A stretch of DNA of 53,374 bases from a virus: IMG/VR virus record IMGVR_UViG_3300002835_000257, positions 1 through 53,374 of that record. One strand, given 5' to 3'. The translations under genes were made by a program, and so were the position numbers. The notes below the pieces were generated by a model. That model ran no database searches. It had not been told where the DNA came from and worked only from the letters and a program-made list of their open reading frames with translations. Positions 1 through 6,815 of this stretch are shown here, piece after piece; the first letter of the stretch is position 1, and each line of letters opens with the position of its first letter.

Positions 1-516
1 TCTTTCTTTAATCTCTGCAGATAGAGGAGATTTAGGGCCAAATGTGACACCCCAAATCTTCCCCGCGTCTCTACGGTCTTTATGTACGTCTTTTTGACGC
101 ATAGAAATCATTCCACGCTCCATCTCTGCCATTGCAGACATGATGGTTACAACAAAACGTCCTTGATATGTACCAGTGTCCAATCCCAAATCAAGAAGTG
201 CTAAACGCCACTCGTATTTATGTGAACGGTCAACAATACTTAAAAAGTCTCTTGTTGAACGTGCAAGTCTGTCTAAGCGTGTAACAAAAAGTGCTTGCGC
301 TTTTCCTGCGTCTAATTCATCTAATGCTTTTCGCAAAACAGGTCTTCCAGTAATACTTTTACCAGATTTACCTTCTTCACGAAGAATTACCGCTTTGTAT
401 CCAGCAGATTCAGCAGCAGCAATTAACTGTCTTTCTTGTGCGTCAAGAGAGACACCTTCTTCTGCTTGCATCTGAGTAGACACACGTGCATAGCAATAGG
501 CAATACCTTCACTCAA
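1..516 (-). CDS. Serine recombinase (resolvase/invertase family), C-terminus cut by window edge
   Basis: The translated product opens with the serine recombinase catalytic domain. YCYARVST carries the nucleophile Ser at about residue 13, RLDRLARS lies at about 80-87, and an AEMERGMIS-type E-helix follows. The start is inferred as TTG at 516, which overlaps the thyX stop as TTGA; no ATG is available upstream in frame. The protein continues past the left edge, so it cannot be told whether it is a short resolvase or a large integrase with a recombinase/zinc-ribbon C-terminus. Its position last in the thyX operon suggests co-transcription. It could integrate or resolve phage DNA, or mobilise a local element; that role is inferred. 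Confidence 0.88.
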   Translation of the reverse strand, partial: MSEGIAYCYARVSTQMQAEEGVSLDAQERQLIAAAESAGYKAVILREEGKSGKSITGRPVLRKALDELDAGKAQALFVTRLDRLARSTRDFLSIVDRSHKYEWRLALLDLGLDTGTYQGRFVVTIMSAMAEMERGMISMRQKDVHKDRRDAGKIWGVTFGPKSPLSAEIKER

Positions 517-1232
517 GGGGATACTCGTCCGTTCTTCACAAAAGCATCATGAGTTAAAGGCATAAGCTGTTTAAAAAATTCTTCATACTTTTCAGCAACC
601 ATCTCAATCTCGCGTTGCGGGTAAGACGGAAAACTTTGACCTTCAACATTACGACGAAGAGATAAAAAGTTCATAAGACTTCGAGAATTAATCGTCACAT
701 AAGCAGAAGAGTAGATAGTAAGAGGAAGAACGCCTCTAGCAACCTCCCGTGCGATACCCAATCGAATCATCTCTTCGTACTCCATGTATGAGTCTTTACA
801 GACTCGTCGGTAGTTACTGTAGACAATTGCATGTTGCTCGTCAGTACCATCTTCAAAGATATATGCTCCTGGTTTTCCAATCTGAAGCAGTTTTCTTTCT
901 TTGTTAGGTATATAGAACTCTGGCTCTAAAACTCGATAACGCCCAGACTCCTCGTTGTAGGAAGCAATGCGATGACGCATATGCTCTCTCCAAACAAAAA
1001 TAGGAGCCTTTACATAGAAAGTAAAGACCGAGTGCTCGAAAGGTGATCCATGACGGTCTCGCATCAAGAAATTAATAAGACCGCCCAATTTAGAGTCCTC
1101 AGTCCCGATTTGGGACTGAGCTCTTTCACCTAAAGTAGATACGCGAGCAGCAAAGGCAACATCATCATCTGAAGCGCTGTGCTTTACAAGTTCTACAACA
1201 ACATCAGAACTAAACTTTAATTCTGGGAGCAT
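513..1232 (-). CDS. thyX: Flavin-dependent thymidylate synthase ThyX
   Basis: ThyX methylates dUMP to dTMP using methylene-tetrahydrofolate, FAD and NADPH. The 239-residue product is a normal length for the family. It contains the ThyX signature RHRIASYNEESGRY at residues 86-99 and a downstream nucleotide-binding region with 'RNVEGQSFPSYPQREIE'. In phages it supplies thymidine nucleotides for replication. It fits the class II ribonucleotide reductase encoded at 24.8-26.9 kb, since both avoid the oxygen-dependent folA/class I route. The stop overlaps the TTG start of the recombinase gene, and the gene follows a small membrane-protein gene by 8 bases, so it sits in a minus-strand operon. Confidence 0.97.
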   Translation of the reverse strand: MLPELKFSSDVVVELVKHSASDDDVAFAARVSTLGERAQSQIGTEDSKLGGLINFLMRDRHGSPFEHSVFTFYVKAPIFVWREHMRHRIASYNEESGRYRVLEPEFYIPNKERKLLQIGKPGAYIFEDGTDEQHAIVYSNYRRVCKDSYMEYEEMIRLGIAREVARGVLPLTIYSSAYVTINSRSLMNFLSLRRNVEGQSFPSYPQREIEMVAEKYEEFFKQLMPLTHDAFVKNGRVSP

Positions 1233-1240
1233 GGACCCGC

Positions 1241-1474
1241 CTACTGCACTGGCTTGAGATGAGTTGGCTTTGGTTCTTCTTTTTTCTTTGGCTTGCTCGG
1301 ACTCTTGTTTTCTACATTTGCCTTAGCACGAGCAAAAGCTTGGAAGAAAGTCTTAACAATTGCATAAAGCAAAAGAAGACAAAATCCAACAACAATTACC
1401 ACGATGAGTGACCCTACTAAGAAAAGACCTAAGTCAAAGGCCAACTTAAAAGGTGCTTGCCAATCGATATCCAT
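1241..1474 (-). CDS. Small single-span membrane protein
   Basis: The 77-residue product has one strong hydrophobic segment at about residues 10-40 (LAFDLGLFLVGSLIVVIVV) followed by a Lys/Pro-rich basic tail (KSPSKPKKKEEPKP). This suggests one or one and a half membrane spans with a cytoplasmic tail. No family was recognised. It lies between the adenine methyltransferase and thyX genes in the same operon. Confidence 0.7.
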   Translation of the reverse strand: MDIDWQAPFKLAFDLGLFLVGSLIVVIVVGFCLLLLYAIVKTFFQAFARAKANVENKSPSKPKKKEEPKPTHLKPVQ

Positions 1475-1487
1475 AATTACTACCTTT

Positions 1488-2003
1488 CTATTTGTTTAGT
1501 GGTCTCATGACCACCAAAGCGCTGGGGAAGGGGGCTGCATTGGTCGAGTTACCAAACTTCAGCCTTCCACGAATAAAACGAACTTCGTGGTGTATTGCGT
1601 AGTCGTGGAACCAAGCAGTGTCAGTTCTTGCTGGCACTAGGCACACAACCGTGGCTCCTTTTTGAGATTCAGCATCAGCCTTTCTCATCCAGTCCTTAAT
1701 GGTCTTGCCATAAGGAGGATTAAGCCAAATAGCACCACCTTGGGCGTCAGCAGTCCAATCACGCTGGAAAGCGTCTTGTCTGTCTGCCTGAGGGTGGTCT
1801 GGTCCATACCAGTTATCTACCACCAAAGTAGAGGACTGCAAGGCTGCTGCATCCAAAGCAAAGTTAAACTCTGCATTTACCTTGGCATAGTAGTTTCTTG
1901 GCGTAGACCAAGTGTCGTCGAGAGACGACATGGCTGTTCTACTAGAGTAGAAGCCAGTCGACTCTTGATAAGGATTAATATCTACGGTCATACCCGTGTT
2001 CAT
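1488..2003 (-). CDS. Phage DNA N6-adenine methyltransferase (Dam-type)
   Basis: This is a short phage-type adenine methyltransferase of the DNA_N-6-adenine-MTase kind, about 170 residues. It has 'DTWSTPRNYYAKVN' near the N-terminus, where these proteins read W.TP..F; a DAAA segment with WYGPDH; the catalytic NPPYG motif at 95-99; and 'LVPARTDTAWFH' followed by 'VRFIRGRLKFG'. It would transfer methyl from SAM to adenine in DNA, usually to evade host restriction or to mark phage DNA. The first possible ATG (2003) overlaps the upstream gene by 29 bases; a second ATG lies at 1991 and may be the true start. Confidence 0.9.
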   Translation of the reverse strand: MNTGMTVDINPYQESTGFYSSRTAMSSLDDTWSTPRNYYAKVNAEFNFALDAAALQSSTLVVDNWYGPDHPQADRQDAFQRDWTADAQGGAIWLNPPYGKTIKDWMRKADAESQKGATVVCLVPARTDTAWFHDYAIHHEVRFIRGRLKFGNSTNAAPFPSALVVMRPLNK

Positions 2004-2508
2004 TAATCATTGCAACATCAGCATCGTAGTTGTCGTGTGGGGCAACACCGTGACCTTCAACAACTCTGTTAAAGAGGTTAAAAGCAGCGCAAACTGCAAT
2101 TGCGTCTTTTAGCTCTTCTTCGGTAAATCCAGCATCAAGCACTGCTAAACGGTCTTCGTCTGAGATAGAGCTTGGAGCTAAAGTCAGCTTCTTGACATAG
2201 TTGAGGATTGCCTCTAAACGGTGACCAGTGAAGTCGCCCTTGATAATTGCAAGGTCTTCTTCTGTTGCACCAAGTGAAGCAGTGAAAGCGGTATGAGAGC
2301 CACAGCAATACTGACAGCCGTTGAGGTTGCTAACAAATGCAGCAATGGTCTCGCGGTCAACTGACGGTAGGTGTGACTCTTCGCGCAAAATTTCCTGAGC
2401 GAAAGAAAGCAGCATCATGTACTTGTTCGGCCTCTCTTGAAAAACACCAACAATTCCCATTGGGTTGTTAGTAAGGGAGCTGAACTGTGGTCTGTTATGT
2501 GTAGTCAT
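1975..2508 (-). CDS. AhpD/carboxymuconolactone decarboxylase-like protein
   Basis: The 177-residue product carries the AhpD-type redox motif C65-x-x-C68-x-x-x-H72 within NGCQYCCGSHTA, embedded in an alpha-helical CMD fold ('ETIAAFVSNLNG', 'RLEAILNYVKKL'). Family members are thiol-dependent alkylhydroperoxidase partners or peroxidase-related enzymes, so the likely role is protection against peroxide stress during infection. It is first in the minus-strand operon leading to thyX. A promoter with -10 TATAAA sits just upstream, so close that the mRNA may be leaderless. Confidence 0.85.
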   Translation of the reverse strand: MTTHNRPQFSSLTNNPMGIVGVFQERPNKYMMLLSFAQEILREESHLPSVDRETIAAFVSNLNGCQYCCGSHTAFTASLGATEEDLAIIKGDFTGHRLEAILNYVKKLTLAPSSISDEDRLAVLDAGFTEEELKDAIAVCAAFNLFNRVVEGHGVAPHDNYDADVAMINEHGYDRRY

Positions 2509-2516
2509 GAGAATAG

Positions 2517-2544
2517 TTTATAGTAACTTAATTCTAAATTACAA
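2517..2544 (-). promoter_or_regulatory. Promoter of the AhpD-thyX operon, probably leaderless
   Basis: On the minus strand TTGTAA (2544-2539), a 16-base spacer and TATAAA (2522-2517) precede the ATG at 2508 by 8 bases. That leaves almost no room for a 5' leader, and no ribosome-binding site is visible. Confidence 0.55.
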
Positions 2545-2565
2545 CACCCAAGAGGGGTGTTTTTT
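2543..2565. terminator. Hairpin AACACCC/GGGTGTT with T-run
   Basis: A 7-bp stem (2543-2549 with 2555-2561) is followed by Ts on the plus strand. It sits immediately upstream of the minus-strand promoter and could insulate it from plus-strand antisense transcription. Confidence 0.45.
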
Positions 2566-2712
2566 AAAGGTATGATAAAGTTCAGATCGTACGAACTGAG
2601 CGTATATTTGGCTTTTTTAGAGTCAAAATGGGTTTTCCCCGTTTTTTCCATGCATCCCTGCTAGTAAAAGGGGTGTTTATTATAGAAAGTTTAGATTTTA
2701 AGCCAAATGAGG

Positions 2713-2742
2713 TTGTATGTGACGTGGGTCACATGCTATGGT
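2713..2742 (+). promoter_or_regulatory. Promoter with GlxR/CRP-like palindrome before the NlpC/P60 gene
   Basis: TTGTAT (2713-2718), an 18-base spacer and TATGGT (2737-2742, extended as TGCTATGGT) form a promoter. The spacer holds the dyad TGTGACGTGGGTCACA (2718-2733), a perfect match to the TGTGA-N6-TCACA half-site pattern of CRP/GlxR-type regulators known from actinobacteria, where such sites control cell-wall hydrolase genes. Lying between -35 and -10, a bound protein would be expected to repress. Binding is inferred. Confidence 0.55.
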
Positions 2743-2778
2743 GGACGAACAACTTAATAGGAACACCTCAACACTCAA

Positions 2779-2813
2779 CGACCGAGTACTAACTACCAAG
2801 GAAAGGTAGGTCG
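2779..2813 (+). promoter_or_regulatory. Leader hairpin enclosing the ribosome-binding site
   Basis: CGAC (2779-2782) can pair with GTCG (2810-2813), and CTACC (2793-2797) with GGTAG (2805-2809), leaving AAGGAAA in the loop just before the ATG at 2818. About 65 bases of leader separate the promoter and the start, enough for translational control. Confidence 0.35.
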
Positions 2814-2817
2814 CCAA

Positions 2818-3579
2818 ATGAAAAGGAAAAGTTTCATTACAGCTGGTGCAATGACAGCACTAGTAATAACTACAGGTACAAGTGCTGCTTTTGCTCTTGC
2901 AGAAGCGGTGCCAGAACAGATTCAAGAAGTAACAAAAGAACAACTAGTGACAATCCCCGCTCCAAAGGTTGTTAATCCTGTGCAGGTCACAAGCATCCTT
3001 TCGGGGCCAGTAAAAACATCATCCTTAGTGGCTGGTCCAATCATCAAGATAGAAACTCCTGAGATTGGCTCTATAGACTGGCTAGCTCAAGAAAAAGCAA
3101 GACAAGACAAACTCGAATCAGACGCTGAACGCAAGCAAGCAGAGTTAGAGGCAGAGATTGCTCGTCTAGAGAAAATTGCTAAGGACACTACAAACCTCAA
3201 TAAGGCAATCGCCCTTACCAAGAACTATGTCGGTAAAACATGGTACGCCCTAGGTGGCTCTACCCCTGATGCTTGGGACTGTTCGGGACTTGTGCTTTGG
3301 ACATACGCCCACTTGGGAATCAACCTCTATCACAGCGCTTCGGTTCAAAAAGAAGCAGGAACCCTTGTTGATGAGCCTAAAATCGGAGACATAGTTGCAT
3401 TTACTCACAGGGGGTATAGCAGGGCTTTTCACACTGCTATCTACACTGGACCAGACGAGATGCTCCACTCTGGCGGTAAAAGAGGGGACAAGACAGAAAT
3501 TACATCTATCAGCAAGTGGGGTAAAGGTAATGGAGACGTTGTAATTACCTATACTCGAATTGTTGAAACTAACAATTAG
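2818..3579 (+). CDS. Secreted NlpC/P60 peptidoglycan hydrolase
   Basis: The 253-residue product starts with a signal peptide (about residues 1-30, cleaved near SAAFALAEA). A linker and a coiled coil (about 88-125, Glu/Lys/Ala-rich) follow, and then an NlpC/P60 domain (about 130-250). The catalytic Cys is C155 in DAWDCSG and the His is H205 in AFHTAIYTG. Such enzymes cut D-gamma-Glu-diaminopimelate bonds in peptidoglycan. With a signal peptide and coiled coil it resembles a host RipA-type cell-wall remodelling enzyme more than a phage endolysin, and it has its own host-like promoter. It may have been acquired from a host. It could loosen the wall for release or superinfection control; that is inferred. 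Confidence 0.9.
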   Translation: MKRKSFITAGAMTALVITTGTSAAFALAEAVPEQIQEVTKEQLVTIPAPKVVNPVQVTSILSGPVKTSSLVAGPIIKIETPEIGSIDWLAQEKARQDKLESDAERKQAELEAEIARLEKIAKDTTNLNKAIALTKNYVGKTWYALGGSTPDAWDCSGLVLWTYAHLGINLYHSASVQKEAGTLVDEPKIGDIVAFTHRGYSRAFHTAIYTGPDEMLHSGGKRGDKTEITSISKWGKGNGDVVITYTRIVETNN

Positions 3580-3598
3580 TAGAGAAGAGAAAGACACA

Positions 3599-3856
3599 AT
3601 GACAAACGTATATAAAAGCATCGTAACTTCAGTGGTGTTTGGCAATGCCATTGCTTTCCCTGTAGTTGCATACACCTTCCCTTGGGAGACCTACCTAGTA
3701 GACCCAACCACCTATTACATAGTTCAAGCAGAGTCCTTGGGCTTCCTAATCGCTGGATGCATTTTTGTCTATGAGTGGGTTAAGTATTCAGAAAAACCTG
3801 CAATCTTGAAACTAAAAGGACTAAGGTTTAAAAAAGCAAAACCTTCAACAAAATAG
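3599..3856 (+). CDS. Small two-span membrane protein
   Basis: The 85-residue product has two hydrophobic segments (about 8-24 and 40-58) and a basic Lys-rich tail. The start at 3599 has the purine-rich AGAGAAGAG upstream and lies 19 bases after the NlpC/P60 stop; a longer reading from 3560 would overlap that gene. It is probably co-transcribed with the hydrolase. No family was recognised. Confidence 0.65.
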   Translation: MTNVYKSIVTSVVFGNAIAFPVVAYTFPWETYLVDPTTYYIVQAESLGFLIAGCIFVYEWVKYSEKPAILKLKGLRFKKAKPSTK

Positions 3857-3862
3857 CCATTT

Positions 3863-4036
3863 TCAGATAGTACGAGCCGAGCGTGCTTTTAAGACATGCC
3901 AGTGGTTACAGGCATCGCAAGGGTGTAGAAAGTAATTGGCTGGTCGCCCTTTTTTGGTTTCAGAATAGTTCTTCATTTGAACCATCCTGTCAGCCAGCTC
4001 CCTACTTTGAAAACCTTTCTTTGTGCATTTAGCCAT
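3863..4036 (-). CDS. Small Cys/His protein, 57 aa
   Basis: The product MAKCTKKGFQSRELAD... contains C4, and HPCDACNHWHV near the end, suggesting a small metal-binding protein. Longer in-frame starts exist but read backwards into the methyltransferase gene. The ATG at 4036 directly abuts the 22-bp element at 4037-4058, exactly as the methyltransferase start does, which supports this start. Confidence 0.6.
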   Translation of the reverse strand: MAKCTKKGFQSRELADRMVQMKNYSETKKGRPANYFLHPCDACNHWHVLKARSARTI

Positions 4037-4058
4037 TTTTCCGGGCTCCCGTTCCGTT
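4037..4058 (-). repeat. 22-bp start-associated element, copy 1
   Basis: On the minus strand this reads AACGGAACGGGAGCCC followed by GGAAAA, and it ends at the ATG of the 57-aa gene. It is identical to copy 2. The GGGAG part could act as a ribosome-binding site 9 bases from the start. Confidence 0.75.
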
Positions 4059-4059
4059 A

Positions 4060-4848
4060 TTAGTCTGCGTAGATTACTGAGGGGTAGCGATTTACAACTC
4101 CACGAGTTTTGGTGAGGGTTGCAAAGATGTTGTCCCCGATTGAGGTAAGTGGGTAGCCAAGCTGTCGTAGGCGGGTGATATCTTCCATAACCCCGTCTTC
4201 GAAAGAGTCCTCGGTCCATACCTGACCTGAGAACCCTGCTGCCTTGACTACTTGGCGTAGTGAGTATTCGCTGTATTCGTAGTTGTGGCGATACAAGGCT
4301 GGCTTGTGTCGGTATTGCATGTAGAAGTATGGATCTGTTCCTCGAAGCATCTTGTATAAAGCCCGTGAGCTGGTGATGTTTGGTGTGGTGAGGATTAGCT
4401 TTCCATTTGGCTTCAAAACTCGATTTATCTCAGCCAACATAAACATGGGGTCTAACTCCATGTGTTCTATGACTTCGCAGCAGATAACTACATCAAAAGT
4501 GGCATCTTCAACAGGGATAACCTCTGTCTCTAAGTCAACCCTGTATGTCGTTGCTTTGAGGGTTTTATCCTTGATTGAGATAGTTGAAGTACCACTTAAA
4601 GGCAAGTCTTTGTCAAAATCGGTGACATGAACTTCTAAATCTGGAGCTAGCTGCTGAAGTGACAACGGAATAACTTTTGAAGTTCCGAGCTCTAGTAGCT
4701 TGCCTTTTGGTTTCTCTTTGAGAAGTACATCAAGGGTGCGAGCCATACGACGCTTATGCCCCTGATGGTATGAGTCTTCAGGGGTAATAAGGTCTTCAAG
4801 AACATTCACTATCTCTTTAGGAATGTCTTTATATGGCTCGGAAATCAA
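4060..4848 (-). CDS. SAM-dependent class I methyltransferase
   Basis: The roughly 262-residue product contains a Rossmann methyltransferase domain. Motif I is GKLLELGTSK. Further on lie 'VPVEDATFDVVICCEVIEHMELD' type motifs, with an acidic motif IV and the EVIEH sequence, then RVLKPNGKLILTTPN. This matches ubiquinone/sugar-type Methyltransf_11 enzymes acting on small molecules or glycans. A longer in-frame reading translates the 22-bp element. The TTG at 4848 is preferred because it follows that element directly and overlaps the stop of the upstream zinc-finger gene as TTGA. The substrate cannot be told from sequence. Confidence 0.87.
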   Translation of the reverse strand: MISEPYKDIPKEIVNVLEDLITPEDSYHQGHKRRMARTLDVLLKEKPKGKLLELGTSKVIPLSLQQLAPDLEVHVTDFDKDLPLSGTSTISIKDKTLKATTYRVDLETEVIPVEDATFDVVICCEVIEHMELDPMFMLAEINRVLKPNGKLILTTPNITSSRALYKMLRGTDPYFYMQYRHKPALYRHNYEYSEYSLRQVVKAAGFSGQVWTEDSFEDGVMEDITRLRQLGYPLTSIGDNIFATLTKTRGVVNRYPSVIYAD

Positions 4849-4982
4849 TTTTCCGGGCTCCCGTTCCGTTCTGAGACCTTTCCGCATGCGATGCAGATGT
4901 CGTAATTCTTCATGGTGAAAGGGCAGGAGCTTTGGGTGGTGATTGGGTGCTTACAAAAAAGCTTTTTAAGGAATTCAATCAT
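4845..4982 (-). CDS. 45-aa zinc-finger-like protein
   Basis: The product begins MIEFLKKLFCKHPIT, then YDICIACGKVSERNGSPEN. The C-K-H and C-x-x-C positions suggest a single zinc knuckle. Proteins of this appearance (LFCKH...YDICxxCG) recur in tailed phages. Its stop overlaps the methyltransferase TTG start, which argues for coupled translation and for both assignments. Part of copy 2 of the 22-bp element encodes its last residues. Confidence 0.65.
   Translation of the reverse strand: MIEFLKKLFCKHPITTQSSCPFTMKNYDICIACGKVSERNGSPEN
4849..4870 (-). repeat. 22-bp start-associated element, copy 2
   Basis: Identical to copy 1 over 22 bases. It abuts the methyltransferase TTG start codon with no gap. 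Confidence 0.75.
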
Positions 4983-5008
4983 GGAATGAGGCTAGCATAA
5001 AAATCCTA

Positions 5009-5030
5009 TTTTCCGGGCTCCCATTCCCTT
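5009..5030 (-). repeat. 22-bp start-associated element, copy 3
   Basis: It matches copies 1 and 2 at 20 of 22 positions. It lies between divergent genes, 27 bases before the zinc-finger start at 4982, and overlaps the expected -35 area of the plus-strand gene at 5059. Confidence 0.7.
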
Positions 5031-5046
5031 TTACGCCGAAGCAGCG

Positions 5047-5052
5047 TATGAT
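5047..5052 (+). promoter_or_regulatory. -10 box TATGAT, leaderless arrangement
   Basis: TATGAT ends 6 bases before the ATG at 5059, so transcription would begin at or next to the start codon. No ribosome-binding site is visible. The -35 area overlaps copy 3 of the 22-bp element. Confidence 0.5.
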
Positions 5053-5058
5053 GATGGA

Positions 5059-5358
5059 ATGAGCGAAATTAAAGAGTTTGTGATTAGGGATGAAGATTGG
5101 GCTACCGACCTACAAAATGGTTTGGAAGGCTACATGATGGCTTTGTACGACTCCGTGGATGAGGAGAACTCTGAAGTGGAGACTGAAAGCGGTCTACCGT
5201 TTTGTGGATGCAACGTATGTGAGGCAAGAGAAATTTTGACTTTCATTGTGCCACGAGCAATCAAAGGCTACCTTGATGAGAAGGTCGGATTCGAAGATGC
5301 ACCAGAAGGGTTTGTAGGAAAGCTGGCTAAAGTGCCAAGCAACCTAAAACACGATTAA
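5059..5358 (+). CDS. Conserved acidic protein with CGCNVC motif (ComFB-like?)
   Basis: The 99-residue acidic product contains a C-x-C-x-x-C cluster (FCGCNVCEARE) near residue 53, followed by an amphipathic helix ('ILTFIVPRAIKGYLDE'). The layout of a short Cys cluster before a helix recalls late-competence ComFB-like proteins, but the match is weak. It is the only plus-strand gene between minus-strand units and has its own leaderless-type promoter. It overlaps the antiporter gene tail-to-tail by 4 bases. Confidence 0.65.
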   Translation: MSEIKEFVIRDEDWATDLQNGLEGYMMALYDSVDEENSEVETESGLPFCGCNVCEAREILTFIVPRAIKGYLDEKVGFEDAPEGFVGKLAKVPSNLKHD

Positions 5359-6536
5359 GCTTTTAAAAGCTTTCTGGCTATCGGTATCGTCACCATCGTA
5401 CTGAGTACAGCCATAAGCAAGAGAGCTGTAAACATGTCCGCTGTGATGATGCCTTTATCCAAAAGAATCGTAGCAAATATGATTTCTATAAGAGCCTTTG
5501 TCTGAAGCAAAGTGCCCATAAGTTTCCACTCGCCCTTAGGCCAACCTAGAATCTTGCTTGCCACAAAAACACCAGTAGTCTTTCCAGCAAACTGAACAGC
5601 AAACAAACCAAGAGCCAAGAGAAGAACTGCAATACCGCTTACTTCCCAACTGGTCCTTAAACCAGTTAGTAAGAAGTATGTAGGCATCATCAAAATTAAG
5701 ACTGTGTTTTTGAAGACCTCGAGTTGCTTTTCTTCAAACCACTCCTTCTTCATTACTGCACCAGCCATAAAGCCACCTACGATGTAGTGCAATCCTGACC
5801 AGTCTGCAGCAAGAGCAACTGCAATAGTCCAAACAATTGTTATGTACCAGATGTCTTGTTTGTTTTTAAGAGTCTTTACTAATGCGTTTAAGCCGTAGGC
5901 TGCCAAAGCAAAAATTGGAAGGAAGATTAGCTGTCGTAAAGACCTATCCCAATCCATAATGATTATGCCTAAAACAACCCAAATAAAAATATCATCTAAG
6001 CTTGCATAAGTTAGGACTCTTCTTCCTATAGGTCCATTAAAAATGCCAAGCTTTTCCATCAACAAAACCAAAATTGGTAGCGCTGTTACAGCCATGCCCA
6101 TACCCACAGCAAGAACAAACTGCCAAGTTGCTGCCTGTTCTCCTGCCCAAGGACCTCGGTCATAGATAATAAAAGCAAAGATAGAACCAAAAACTAGAGG
6201 GCCAGTTAAGGCTAGTGATGCTGTTGTGAAGGTGTCTTTCTTATTTGTAAAGGCTGCTTTTATATCTAGGTGAACTCCTGCTGACCAAACAAAAAAGATA
6301 ATGCCAAGCCACGCCACTCCACTCAAGACATTGATATTGTCTTTAGTAAATAAGTAGTTGAAGAACTCAGGGTGTAGAGAGCCAAGAACTGCTGGGCCTA
6401 GGAGAAGGCCAGAGATAATCTGAATAATTGGTAGTGGGACAAAGTTGTCAGTTTTAAAGACTTTCCAAATAATGTATGGAACAACATAAATTAGGAGAGT
6501 AGCTGCTAGGAATAGCTCGCTGAGGTTACGCAACAT
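5355..6536 (-). CDS. CPA2-family cation/proton antiporter
   Basis: The 393-residue product is almost entirely membrane-embedded, with about 11-12 hydrophobic segments. It has the family hallmarks PIIQIISGLLLGP near residue 38-50 and a conserved acidic pair in ASLDDIFIWVVLG near 180, typical of Kef/NapA-type monovalent cation:proton antiporters. Only the membrane domain is present; there is no RCK/TrkA-N regulatory domain. An intact antiporter is rare in phage genomes and would be expected to alter K+/Na+ or pH balance of the infected cell. It is transcribed alone after a terminator that ends the upstream lysis operon. An acquired host gene is likely. Confidence 0.88.
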   Translation of the reverse strand: MLRNLSELFLAATLLIYVVPYIIWKVFKTDNFVPLPIIQIISGLLLGPAVLGSLHPEFFNYLFTKDNINVLSGVAWLGIIFFVWSAGVHLDIKAAFTNKKDTFTTASLALTGPLVFGSIFAFIIYDRGPWAGEQAATWQFVLAVGMGMAVTALPILVLLMEKLGIFNGPIGRRVLTYASLDDIFIWVVLGIIIMDWDRSLRQLIFLPIFALAAYGLNALVKTLKNKQDIWYITIVWTIAVALAADWSGLHYIVGGFMAGAVMKKEWFEEKQLEVFKNTVLILMMPTYFLLTGLRTSWEVSGIAVLLLALGLFAVQFAGKTTGVFVASKILGWPKGEWKLMGTLLQTKALIEIIFATILLDKGIITADMFTALLLMAVLSTMVTIPIARKLLKA

Positions 6537-6561
6537 ATAAAGTCCCTTTGTCTATATAATG

Positions 6562-6596
6562 AAAAACACCTGTAATAGATCACTCTACTACAGGTG
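6562..6596 (-). terminator. Terminator of the lysis operon
   Basis: An 8-bp stem (CACCTGTA 6567-6574 with TACAGGTG 6589-6596) is followed on the minus strand by TTTTT. It lies between the last lysis-cassette gene and the antiporter. Confidence 0.75.
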
Positions 6597-6617
6597 CTTT
6601 CGTAAGTCTAGAAGCTG

Positions 6618-6806
6618 TTATTGCTTTTTCTTAGGCTTTTTTGCCTTACGTTGGAACTTAGTTCCTTCTTGAATAATCCCATCGCCATCGCGGTCAGTAG
6701 CGTTTGGGTTATATCCTTTTTCAATCTTCTTTGCGTTTTTGTCATCAGCAATAGCAATTAAAGCTATGACAGCGCCAAGAAGAAGGTAAACAATTACTGC
6801 TTCCAT
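6618..6806 (-). CDS. Small membrane protein with EF-hand-like DRDGDG loop
   Basis: The 62-residue product has an N-terminal transmembrane helix (about 3-21). An EF-hand-type calcium loop follows in ATDRDGDGIIQEGTKFQR (about 36-53), and then a Lys-rich tail. It ends the operon that carries the CHAP endolysin, so it may be a holin or spanin-like component; that is inferred from position and size only. Confidence 0.7.
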   Translation of the reverse strand: MEAVIVYLLLGAVIALIAIADDKNAKKIEKGYNPNATDRDGDGIIQEGTKFQRKAKKPKKKQ

Positions 6807-6815
6807 TATATTTCC

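Noticed and set aside
3250-3675. Long minus-strand reading frame opposite the NlpC/P60 gene
   Set aside because: It is antisense to a strong gene with catalytic motifs and has no family features.
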